A stretch of DNA of 21,404 nucleotides, taken from NCBI GenBank assembly GCA_013153105.1, contig JAADFC010000043.1, forward strand, positions 1-21,404, written 5' to 3'. The notes below the pieces were generated by a model, which saw nothing but the letters and a program-made list of their open reading frames with translations, was not told where the DNA came from and searched no databases. This stretch comes from Thermoproteota archaeon. GTDB lineage: Archaea; Thermoproteota; Thermoprotei_A; Sulfolobales; Pyrodictiaceae. Of the stretch, positions 7,136-14,203 are shown piece by piece; the stretch's first letter is position 1, and each line of letters begins with the position of its first letter. A program made the translations under genes and the position numbers.

Positions 7136-7152
7136 GTTATACCGGATAAATA
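7136..7152. promoter_or_regulatory. AT-rich promoter elements for divergent genes
   Basis: GTTATACC (7136-7143) and GATAAATA (7145-7152) are the only AT-rich runs in this spacer. GATAAATA read on + predicts a start near 7172-7175, about 28 nt before ATG 7202. Read on -, TATTTATC or GGTATAAC could serve the Cas4-like gene at 7082. Confidence 0.45.
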
Positions 7153-7201
7153 GCCTGGTCATGGACGGCGGGACTTGGGCCACGGCTCCCACTGGTATGG
7201 G

Positions 7202-8443
7202 ATGGGTGTAGCTATCTTGCCCCGCTATGATAGGTTCTACTCGACCCTTGTCCGCGGCATAAAGGCCTCCGACATACGCGAGCTGCTCAAGATAGTCGAG
7301 AAGGGCGGCGTTATAAGCCTCGCGGGCGGGCTGCCGGACCCCTCCACGTTCCCGCGTGAAGCGATAGCTGAGATAAGCAGGGAGGTAGTGGAGAAGTATG
7401 GCGAGAAGGCGCTCCAGTACAGTCCGACCCGGGGTGTGAGCTACTTCCTGGAGAGCCTGAGGCGCTTCGCCGGCGAGATAGGAGTGTCCGTGGCCGACAG
7501 TGATGGCCTCATGGCTACCGTGGGGTCGCAGGAGGCACTCTACCTTGTGGGGGCGGCGTTCCTGGACCCGGGCGACTACGTGGTTACCGAGGAGCCGGCC
7601 TACCTGGGGGCTATACAGGCGTTCAGGATGCGTGGTGCGAGGTTCCTGACGGTGCCCATAGACGAGGATGGGATGAGGACGGATATACTCGAGGAGATGC
7701 TTAGAAGGGCCCGCTCTGAGGGTCTCGTGGACAGGATCAAGATGATATACACTGTGCCTACCTGCAACAACCCGTCGGGCACTACTCTGCCCGGTGACCG
7801 GCGCCGGCACCTCCTCGAGCTGGCCTCGGAGTACGACCTGCTCGTCGTCGAAGACGACCCATACAGCTTCATAGCCTTCGAGCAGAGGGACGTGAAACCG
7901 CTCAAGACACTAGACGGCGAGGGCAGGGTAATCTACATGAGTACCTTCAGTAAGATACTCGCGCCGGGCCTCCGGCTCGGCTGGGTGGCGGGCCCCGAGG
8001 AGCTCATATCAAAGATGGAGCTTGTGAAGCAGAACATAGACCTCCACACTCCCAGTCTCACTCAGTACATAGCGGCCGAGGCGATAAACCGTGGAGTGAT
8101 AAGGAGCCACCTGCCTAGGATACGCGAGGTCTACAGGCGGAAGAGGGACATAATGCTCAAGGCCCTGGAGGGGTACATGCCTCCAGGCGTGCGCTGGACG
8201 AAGCCGGTCGGCGGCATGTTCGTGTGGGTGTGGTTCCCCGAGGAGGTTAACTCGAGGAAGCTCCTTGAGCGTGCGGTCGAGAAGGGCGTGGTGTTCGTTC
8301 CTGGCGACGCCTTCTACCCCAACGGGGGAGGCGAGAACACTGCAAGGCTGAACTTCAGCTACCCGAGCCCCGAGGAGCTACGCGAGGGTGTTAGGAGGCT
8401 TGCGGAGGCGTTGAAGGAGATGCTGGCATCATCCAGGGGCTAG
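7202..8443 (+). CDS. PLP-dependent aminotransferase, class I/II (LysN/AAT-like)
   Basis: Fold-type I aminotransferase of the archaeal family that includes 2-aminoadipate and broad-specificity aromatic/branched-chain transaminases. From the chosen start (413 residues), the substrate-arm motif SLAGGLPDPSTFP is near 39-51. An asparagine that positions the cofactor lies in TVPTCNNPSGTT (about 190), and the pyridine-nitrogen aspartate lies in VVEDDPYSF (about 218). The Schiff-base lysine is Lys251 in STFSKILAPGLRLGW, and a C-terminal arginine in ARLNFSYPS should bind the substrate carboxylate. The frame is open from a TTG at 7175, but ATG 7202 fits the family length and the likely TATA box. Its stop shares a CTAG tetranucleotide with the stop of the convergent dehydrogenase-like gene. 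Exact substrate cannot be told from sequence. Confidence 0.93.
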   Translation: MGVAILPRYDRFYSTLVRGIKASDIRELLKIVEKGGVISLAGGLPDPSTFPREAIAEISREVVEKYGEKALQYSPTRGVSYFLESLRRFAGEIGVSVADSDGLMATVGSQEALYLVGAAFLDPGDYVVTEEPAYLGAIQAFRMRGARFLTVPIDEDGMRTDILEEMLRRARSEGLVDRIKMIYTVPTCNNPSGTTLPGDRRRHLLELASEYDLLVVEDDPYSFIAFEQRDVKPLKTLDGEGRVIYMSTFSKILAPGLRLGWVAGPEELISKMELVKQNIDLHTPSLTQYIAAEAINRGVIRSHLPRIREVYRRKRDIMLKALEGYMPPGVRWTKPVGGMFVWVWFPEEVNSRKLLERAVEKGVVFVPGDAFYPNGGGENTARLNFSYPSPEELREGVRRLAEALKEMLASSRG

Positions 8444-9333
8444 CGGCGTCTCCGCCGCTGCGTGAAGGTGTATATGTAGGCTCCCCGGTCGCCGAGGGGC
8501 GGGGGAGGGATAGGCTCGTCCACGTACACCAGCATTTTCTCCAGGCAGCTTCCCCTGCCGAGGTTCTCCCTGAGCAGTCTCCGGGGGCAGCCTCCCGAGG
8601 CTCCCGTCAGCTTCTCCACGCGGAGGCTCCGTGGGGTAGGCGAGAGGCGGGGATGGGAGTAGGGGTGGAGGAGGTGGAGACCGTCGGCCTCCACGTAGGC
8701 CCAGGGGAGCATGTGGATGTAGGCGTCAAAGCCTGCGGGGCGCCCCCTGGCCGCGGCGGTGGCCGGGCAGTGGCCTCCCAGCCTCTTATCGGTGAAGAGC
8801 TGCACGGTGTACCCTTCCTCGGCGAGCAGGGCTGCGGCGAGCACGCCGCCGGGGCCGCCGCCGAGCACGGCAACCCTACCCGCATCCGACTGCTCGAGCC
8901 TCTGGAGGGCGTCGCATGCAAGTGAGGCTTCCAGGTAGAGTGCCGTGTAGGCGGGCGGTGTGCCTGTAAGCTCCTCGAGCGAGCCGGCGGGTGCTACGGT
9001 GTAGTCTGAGAGGAAGCCGTCGGCGTCGACGCCAGGGAGCTGCTCGGGGACCCTGGCGAGGGCGACCAGCTTGCCGCTCAGCTCCTCGGCTCCCGGCCCG
9101 ACTGCGACGACTCTGCCGTACCCCGTGTGGCCCATAACAACGCCGTAGCGGGCGGCGAGTACGCCAGTCCTCGCTGCCTCCTCCACGCCGGTCCACGCGG
9201 CAGCGTATACTTGTATGAGCACGCTGCCGGGCGGTATGAGGGGTAGCGTCCTCTCCTCGGCGGCCGCCTCACCTCGGTAGACTATGGCTCTCCTGAGGCG
9301 CAGCCCGCTCTCCGCCACCTGGCGGCCCCTCAC
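8440..9333 (-). CDS. Divergent medium-chain dehydrogenase-like protein
   Basis: Looks like a shortened alcohol/sorbitol-dehydrogenase (MDR) superfamily member. A GroES-like N-terminal half carries GSVLIQVYAAAWTGVEEAARTG (36-57) and MGHTGYGRVVAVGPGAEEL (67-85). A nucleotide-binding GGGPGGVLAAALLAEEGY segment (158-175) follows. The usual catalytic zinc residues are missing: the family's Cys position reads Ala/Trp, and GHE reads GHT. The last 100 residues have no clear family match and end in five arginines. The length of 297 is below the usual 330-350, so part of the Rossmann domain may be lost. The GTG start overlaps the guaA stop by 4 bp (GTGA), which indicates translational coupling to guaA. 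I infer a non-zinc oxidoreductase or a non-catalytic relative; function is unknown. Confidence 0.72.
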   Translation of the reverse strand: MRGRQVAESGLRLRRAIVYRGEAAAEERTLPLIPPGSVLIQVYAAAWTGVEEAARTGVLAARYGVVMGHTGYGRVVAVGPGAEELSGKLVALARVPEQLPGVDADGFLSDYTVAPAGSLEELTGTPPAYTALYLEASLACDALQRLEQSDAGRVAVLGGGPGGVLAAALLAEEGYTVQLFTDKRLGGHCPATAAARGRPAGFDAYIHMLPWAYVEADGLHLLHPYSHPRLSPTPRSLRVEKLTGASGGCPRRLLRENLGRGSCLEKMLVYVDEPIPPPPLGDRGAYIYTFTQRRRRR

Positions 9334-10931
9334 TGGGGCTCTATCGTCGCCGGGGGCTTTGTGGTCACAGCGTAGGTCACCATAGTAACCTCGGGGAGTT
9401 CGCTGGTAATCCTCCTTGCTATCCTATCTAGAACCTCGTAGGGCAGGCGGCTCCAGTCGGCGGTCATGGCGTCCTCGCTCTCCACAACCCGGACGGTTAC
9501 TATGTAGCCTTCGACCCTGCGGTCGCCCTTAACCCCGACCCACCGGTCGTCGCCGACGACCGCGAAGGCCTGCCATACACGCTCGTAGAGGCCTGCCCTC
9601 CTCAGCTCCTCCTCGACTATCCTGGAGGCGCGGCGTGCGATGCGGAGCTTCTCCTCCGTCACCTCGCCTATTATGCGGACGGCGAGGCCCGGACCGGGGA
9701 AGGGATGCCGGTATGCTATCCTACGGGGCAGCCCTAGGGCGAGAGCGAGGCGGCGCACTTCGTCCTTGTAAAGCTCCCGGAGCGGCTCAACGACTGTGAG
9801 CCCAAGCCAGCCGGGGAGCCCGCCGACGTTGTGGTGGCTCTTTATCCTATCAGCCCCCGGCGCGGCGCCGGACTCTATAACGTCGGGGTAGAGCGTCCCC
9901 TGTGCCAGGTACTTTATCTCGGGGTCCCTGCGGGCTACCTCGGCGAACTTCTCCGCGAAGAGCCTGCCTATAATCCGGCGCTTCTCCTCGGGGTCACGCA
10001 CGCCCCGCAGCGCCTCGAGGAACTCCTTCGCCGCGTCTACGACTACGGGTTCTATCCCGACGCTGCGGAGCGTCTCAACGGTCTCCTCTACCTCTCCCTC
10101 GCGGAATAACCCGTGGTCCACCAGTACTGCGACAAGCCTGTCACCCACAGCCTTGCGGAGAAGCACGGCGGTCACGGTGGAGTCGACGCCGCCGCTGACG
10201 GCCACGATAACCTTACCCTCCCTAATAGTCTCTCGGAGCCAGTCCACTAGCCTTTCAGCGAGCCCGCCGGGGCTCCACCAGGCCTCCGCGCCGGCGACGT
10301 TACGGGCGAAGTTTGCGAGGAGCAGCTTGCCCTTCGGGGTGTGGCTAACCTCGGGGTGGAACTGGACACCGTAGAGGGGGGCGCCCCCGCGTTCGAGCCT
10401 GAACGCGGCTATGTAGCCGTTCTCGCTCACAGCCAGGACCTCAGCGCCCGGCGGTGGCTCCTTCACGCAGTCGCCGTGGCTCATCCATGTGTACTCCTCC
10501 TCGCCCCAGCCCCTGAAGAGAGGGTCGCCGGGGGCGAGCACCTCCACCCTGGTCCTACCGTACTCGCCGCAGCCTCTCTCAACGCGGCCCCCGAGCATAT
10601 GAGTCATCAGCTGGAACCCGTAGCATATCCCGAGCACAGGCTTACCCGTCTCCAGCAGCCACTCGGGCACACGTGGCGCGTCCTCGGCGTAGACGCTGGG
10701 GGGCCCCCCGGAGAGTATGAAGCCGCGCACCCTCTCGTCCCTGGCCGCCTCTTGCAGCCGCTGCGTGTCGTAGTAGGGTACTATCTCGCTGTAGAACCCC
10801 TGCTCCCGGAGGCGGCGCGCTATGAGGTGCATGTACTGGCCGCCGAAGCCCACCACGACTATCCTATCGCCGCGGCTGCCCTCGGCTATCCTCGGCGCCA
10901 GGACCTTCGGCGCAGGCTTGCTCGCAGCCAC
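9330..10931 (-). CDS. guaA: GMP synthase (glutamine-hydrolysing), fused GATase and synthetase
   Basis: Converts XMP to GMP using ATP and glutamine. The N-terminal class I glutamine amidotransferase (about 23-215) has the nucleophile Cys103 in GICYGFQ and His192/Glu194 in VQFHPEVSHT. The ATP-pyrophosphatase domain follows with the P-loop SGGVDS (246-251) and VDHGLFREGE. The C-terminal XMP-binding/dimerisation part carries PFPGPGLAVRIIGE and TSKPP-like TTKPPATIEPQ at the very end. Many archaea split this enzyme into two genes; here both halves are in one 533-residue chain. The GTG start at 10931 gives a 20-residue extension before the first strand, longer than in most relatives. It is transcribed away from guaB from a shared 90-bp spacer and overlaps the next gene by 4 bp. 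Confidence 0.97.
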   Translation of the reverse strand: MAASKPAPKVLAPRIAEGSRGDRIVVVGFGGQYMHLIARRLREQGFYSEIVPYYDTQRLQEAARDERVRGFILSGGPPSVYAEDAPRVPEWLLETGKPVLGICYGFQLMTHMLGGRVERGCGEYGRTRVEVLAPGDPLFRGWGEEEYTWMSHGDCVKEPPPGAEVLAVSENGYIAAFRLERGGAPLYGVQFHPEVSHTPKGKLLLANFARNVAGAEAWWSPGGLAERLVDWLRETIREGKVIVAVSGGVDSTVTAVLLRKAVGDRLVAVLVDHGLFREGEVEETVETLRSVGIEPVVVDAAKEFLEALRGVRDPEEKRRIIGRLFAEKFAEVARRDPEIKYLAQGTLYPDVIESGAAPGADRIKSHHNVGGLPGWLGLTVVEPLRELYKDEVRRLALALGLPRRIAYRHPFPGPGLAVRIIGEVTEEKLRIARRASRIVEEELRRAGLYERVWQAFAVVGDDRWVGVKGDRRVEGYIVTVRVVESEDAMTADWSRLPYEVLDRIARRITSELPEVTMVTYAVTTKPPATIEPQ

Positions 10932-10946
10932 GCCCCTGGCCCCCGT

Positions 10947-10961
10947 GGGGCTGGCAGCCCC
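10947..10961. repeat. Short hairpin in guaA leader
   Basis: GGGGCT (10947-10952) and AGCCCC (10956-10961) form a 6-bp stem with a 3-nt loop. It lies at or just after the predicted guaA transcription start. It could influence translation, or be a chance structure in GC-rich DNA. Confidence 0.3.
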
Positions 10962-10976
10962 CCGCCGGCGAGGCTT

Positions 10977-10984
10977 CTATTTAG
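10977..10984. promoter_or_regulatory. Shared bidirectional TATA element between guaA and guaB
   Basis: CTATTTAG (+) reads CTAAATAG on the other strand, and it is the only AT-rich run in the 90-bp spacer. On + it lies about 41 bp before the guaB ATG (11022), predicting a start near 11007. On - it lies about 50 bp before the guaA GTG (10931), predicting a start near 10955. Both leaders would be short, as is common in these archaea. This is an inference from position and composition. Confidence 0.6.
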
Positions 10985-11021
10985 CCACCGTAGAGGCCGG
11001 CCCCCTCATAGGCTGGGATTG

Positions 11022-12428
11022 ATGAGCGGGGATGGGCTGCCGCAGGCCCTCAGCTTTGACGATGTGATACTCCTACCGGGTAGGAGCCGCGTTGAACCAT
11101 GGCAGGTCGACATCTCAACCAAGGCCAGCCGCAGGACGAGCATAAGAATCCCGCTTATAGCCGCCCCGATGGACACTGTGAGCGAGTGGCGTCTCGCAGT
11201 CAGCCTGGCGCTCCTTGGGGGCGTGGCAGTCATACACAGGAATATGAGTAGGGAAGAACAGCTAAACCACGTGGAGAAGGTGAAGAGACACCCTAAGGTA
11301 AAGCTTGCAGAGCTCTATGTAGAGGCTGGCGACGAGTGTTGTAGGGTAGTGGAGTACATGCGTAGCCTAGGCCTGCGCAACCTGCCGCTAGTCTCCGGCG
11401 GGAGGCCGGTGGGCACGGTTCGCTTCACAGACCTGGCCGGCTGCCGATGTGGCGAGCGTGTAGAGAAGTACGCGCGTGGAGAGGCAGTATACCCCATTGA
11501 TGCCCTTAGGGAGGCGTTGGAGGTGTTGCGTGGGGGCCGTTACGACACGGTTGCCCTGACCGGGGAGGGTGGCGTGTTCCTGGGCACGGTGGTGTTTGAC
11601 GAGGCTCTCCGCGACTATCAGCCGGCGGTGGATAGCGAGGGCAGGCTTCTGGTTGCCGCGGCGGTGTCGCCCTTCGATGTTGAGCGTGTGAAGATGCTCG
11701 ATGGAGTAGCTGACATACTGGTAATCGATGTAGCTCACTTTCACAACGATAACGTCATGAACGCGGTGAGAAGGTTCGCCAAGGATCTGGTCAGTGACCT
11801 GGTTGTAGGAAATATCGGTACAAGCGAGGCTGTTGTGGACGCGTTCTCCATAGTGGAGCGTGTGGATGGCCTCCGCGTAGGCATAGCGGGAGGAAACATT
11901 TGTACCACGAGTGGGGTGGCGGGCGTCGCTGCTCCCACACTGTATGCAGTAATGATGGCGAGGCGCGGCCTTGAAGAGGTTGGGGTCGACCCCGGCGAGG
12001 TGCCGATAATAGCTGATGGAGGTATACGCGGCAGCGGCGATGCTGTTAAAGCGTTGGCGGCAGGCGCGTCGGCCGTAATGAGCGGGTACATGCTAGCCGG
12101 AACCGATGAAGCTGCCGCGCCTCTCATACGGGTTGGTGGACGCGCTTACAAGCCCTACAGGGGTATGGCCAGTAGGGGTGCCATGGAGAGGCGCTTCGCG
12201 GTGGACCGCTATAGCAGGGTCGCGAAGCGCGTGGAGGAAGGTATTGAAGGCCTTGTACCCTACCGCGGCCCCCTCGAGAAGGTTGTTGCCGAGTTCGTTG
12301 AAGGTGTCAAGGCGGGCTTAGGCTACGCTGGAGCGGCTAGTATAGAGGAGCTGTGGAGGGTTGCAAGGTTCGCAAGGATAGCCTCCAGGATAGGCGCCTA
12401 TACCGGTACAGTGAAGACGGAAGCCTGA
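11022..12428 (+). CDS. guaB: IMP dehydrogenase (divergent crenarchaeal type)
   Basis: Oxidises IMP to XMP with NAD, the committed step to guanine nucleotides; the product feeds guaA next door. The N-terminal barrel start is LSFDDVILLPG (10-20) and IAAPMDTVSE (47-55). An inserted, degenerate CBS-type pair spans about 95-205, and the barrel resumes with DILVIDVAHFH (231-241). The active-site loop reads GIAGGNICTT with Cys294, where most family members have Ser two residues before the Cys. Phosphate-binding motifs are ADGGIRGSGD (331-340), and the flap region has YKPYRGMASRGAM (376-388). The frame is open far upstream (to 10341), but that part is antisense to guaA; ATG 11022 gives a normal 468 residues and the right N-terminus. 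A GMP reductase is less likely given the CBS insert. Confidence 0.93.
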   Translation: MSGDGLPQALSFDDVILLPGRSRVEPWQVDISTKASRRTSIRIPLIAAPMDTVSEWRLAVSLALLGGVAVIHRNMSREEQLNHVEKVKRHPKVKLAELYVEAGDECCRVVEYMRSLGLRNLPLVSGGRPVGTVRFTDLAGCRCGERVEKYARGEAVYPIDALREALEVLRGGRYDTVALTGEGGVFLGTVVFDEALRDYQPAVDSEGRLLVAAAVSPFDVERVKMLDGVADILVIDVAHFHNDNVMNAVRRFAKDLVSDLVVGNIGTSEAVVDAFSIVERVDGLRVGIAGGNICTTSGVAGVAAPTLYAVMMARRGLEEVGVDPGEVPIIADGGIRGSGDAVKALAAGASAVMSGYMLAGTDEAAAPLIRVGGRAYKPYRGMASRGAMERRFAVDRYSRVAKRVEEGIEGLVPYRGPLEKVVAEFVEGVKAGLGYAGAASIEELWRVARFARIASRIGAYTGTVKTEA

Positions 12429-12451
12429 CGTACAGCGGGGCGGGCGACTCC

Positions 12452-13240
12452 ATGAAGCTTCTGCCCTCTACAGCCCTCCTACCGTTGCCGCCCTGGGACT
12501 CCCTGCAACTTCTAGCTGAGCGGGGCTTCAACAGTGTAGAGCTGAACTTCTACAACCTCCACCTTGCCGGTGTCGACCCGTACTCCATGTACGGCTTCTA
12601 TGTGCGCAGTTTCATGGCGGCTGCGGAGGCGGGTGTCCGTGTTGAGTCTGTTCACCTGCCCTGGGAGCGTTACCTGGCAGCCTTCATGGGTGCTGGTATT
12701 GAGCGGGTTGCCAGGGAGCTTGCCCTGCTGATAGACCTTGCTGCCGGCTATGGCGTCCGCTCGGCTGTGCTGCACCCGCTGCCCGCTTGGGTCACCGGCC
12801 GTGGAAGGGTTAGCTGGGCCAACCGGAGGCTGCTCACGCTCCTCGCGCGGGAGGCTGCTGAGAAAGACGTGATTATCTATGTCGAGAACCTGGTTGAGGG
12901 TGAGCCTTGGGACAGCCTGGCCAGCGTAGCTGCCCTCGTAGGAGATGTAGATGGCGTGGGGCTCTGTATCGACGTGGGTCACGCCAATGTCAGGGGCGAC
13001 GACCCAGCGGGGTTGGAGCTGCGTGGCCCCCTCTGTCTCCACGTCCACGACAATAGTGGTGTCCGCGATGAGCACCTTCCGCCGGGCTGTGGTGGGGTAG
13101 ACTGGGAGAAGTGGAGGCGTGTGGCCAAGCTTGCGGGGTTCGTGGTTGTTGAGGCTCACTGCAGCCTCGCGCCGAGGCTCTGTCTGCAGCGGGTGGCACC
13201 GGCGTTAGCTGCCGCCGGGAGCCTCCTTGGAGCCGGTTGA
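12452..13240 (+). CDS. Sugar phosphate isomerase/epimerase-like TIM barrel (AP endonuclease 2 fold)
   Basis: A 262-residue TIM barrel related to xylose-isomerase-like and endonuclease IV enzymes, which use divalent metals. Successive strands carry putative ligands. These are SVELNF (28-33), ESVHLPW (65-71), AVLHPLP (105-111) and IYVENL with Glu145. Further along are CIDVGHAN with Asp174 and His177, CLHVHDNSG with His197/His199, DEHLPPGCGGVDW (206-218), and VVEAH with Glu234. This set is the usual metal site of the family. The ATG at 12452 follows GGGGCGGGC; a longer frame from 12353 overlaps guaB and is not supported. It starts 24 bp after guaB and is probably cotranscribed. The substrate is unknown, and an endonuclease role cannot be excluded. 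Its last 36 bp overlap the 3' end of convergent proC. Confidence 0.85.
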   Translation: MKLLPSTALLPLPPWDSLQLLAERGFNSVELNFYNLHLAGVDPYSMYGFYVRSFMAAAEAGVRVESVHLPWERYLAAFMGAGIERVARELALLIDLAAGYGVRSAVLHPLPAWVTGRGRVSWANRRLLTLLAREAAEKDVIIYVENLVEGEPWDSLASVAALVGDVDGVGLCIDVGHANVRGDDPAGLELRGPLCLHVHDNSGVRDEHLPPGCGGVDWEKWRRVAKLAGFVVVEAHCSLAPRLCLQRVAPALAAAGSLLGAG

Positions 13241-14185
13241 GTCCATGTTAGTGGTGATACTTTTCTCAATCTCTCTGGCCAGCTCTCTAGCTCTGGCGGT
13301 CGCTTTTTCTATAGCATCTATTATGGCTGACTTGACGCCTTTGCCCTCTATGACTTTTAGCGCTCTTATGGTTGTGCCGCCGGGGGTGGTGACCTCATCC
13401 CTAAGCTGCGCTGGGTGCTCGGGTTTGGCGCGTAGGTACTCGGCTGTTCCGACGAGCATGTCTAGTATAGCGTTGTAGGCTAGGTTGCGGGGTATACCGA
13501 CTGCCAGGGCGCCCAGGATTAGCGAGTCGACTATCTCAGCTATTATGGCCGGCCCCGAGCCTATGGTTGCCGTCCATGCGTCCATAAGCTCCTCCGGTAT
13601 CTCGTAGACGCTTCCCAGGCAGTTTAGGAGCTGCACCACAAGCTCCCGACGCTGTGGCCTCGGTGGCGAGGCGAGCGCTGTCGAGCTGCGGCGTATGAGA
13701 GCGTTTAGGTTGGGCATGGCGCGATAGACCTCGGCGCCGGGCAGGGTGGAGGTGAGGAGCTTCAGGGGGATTCCGGCCATAACTGATACTATTACCTTGC
13801 CTTGGGTGGCGCCCTCTATCTCACGGATCAGGGTGGGGTACTGGTAGGGTTTCACGGCTATGAAGGCCACTTGGGACTCTAGCAGCGCGCGCCGGTTGTC
13901 GCGGGTAGCCTGGAGCCCCATGAGGCGCAGCCGCTCTATGCGCTCGCCGCTCCTCGCCGTGGCTATTACACGGTGGCCGCACTCGGCGAGCCGCATGGCT
14001 ATTATCGAGCCTATCTTCCCGGCGCCGAGGACTGCTACGGTGAGGCCGTTAGAGGCGCGGAACCTGCATCCCTCAGCACCGTGCTGCGACGCGGTGGCCA
14101 AGCCGGCCGCTCTTAAAGCTGATGCCTCGGCCTTGAAACACGTCGCCATCCCCGGAAGGGGGTCGGGGTTCACGGCCATCCTCAT
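13205..14185 (-). CDS. proC: Pyrroline-5-carboxylate reductase
   Basis: Last step of proline synthesis: reduction of pyrroline-5-carboxylate with NAD(P)H. The Rossmann motif VAVLGAGKIGSII begins at residue 50, followed by VAFIAVKPYQYP and VIVSVMAGIP. The C-terminal dimer domain then carries the active-site segments GSGPAIIAEIVDSLILGALAVGIPR and LRDEVTTPGGTTIRAL. The body matches the family, but the frame starting at ATG 14185 adds some 47 residues before the Rossmann fold, giving 326 instead of about 270. Other starts are ATG 14149 and TTG 14101. None lies directly before the fold, so the extension is partly real or the true start codon is unusual. ATG 14185 has a GAGG about 7 nt upstream and lies 18 bp after the rhomboid gene, suggesting an operon. 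A short serine/lysine-rich tail ends the protein. Confidence 0.92.
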   Translation of the reverse strand: MRMAVNPDPLPGMATCFKAEASALRAAGLATASQHGAEGCRFRASNGLTVAVLGAGKIGSIIAMRLAECGHRVIATARSGERIERLRLMGLQATRDNRRALLESQVAFIAVKPYQYPTLIREIEGATQGKVIVSVMAGIPLKLLTSTLPGAEVYRAMPNLNALIRRSSTALASPPRPQRRELVVQLLNCLGSVYEIPEELMDAWTATIGSGPAIIAEIVDSLILGALAVGIPRNLAYNAILDMLVGTAEYLRAKPEHPAQLRDEVTTPGGTTIRALKVIEGKGVKSAIIDAIEKATARARELAREIEKSITTNMDSTGSKEAPGGS

Positions 14186-14203
14186 CGGCGTCCTCTACGG
14201 GGG

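Noticed and set aside
7073..7810. 245-codon minus-strand frame opposite the aminotransferase 5' half
   Set aside because: It lies over well-supported coding sequence on the opposite strand and its histidine/tyrosine/arginine-rich product has no recognisable domain.
10341..11021. Upstream extension of the guaB frame by 227 codons
   Set aside because: It is entirely antisense to guaA or within its leader, matches no family, and the guaB N-terminus fits ATG 11022.
12512..13159. 215-codon minus-strand frame opposite the sugar isomerase-like gene
   Set aside because: The TIM-barrel metal motifs on the + strand are convincing; the antisense product lacks any pattern.
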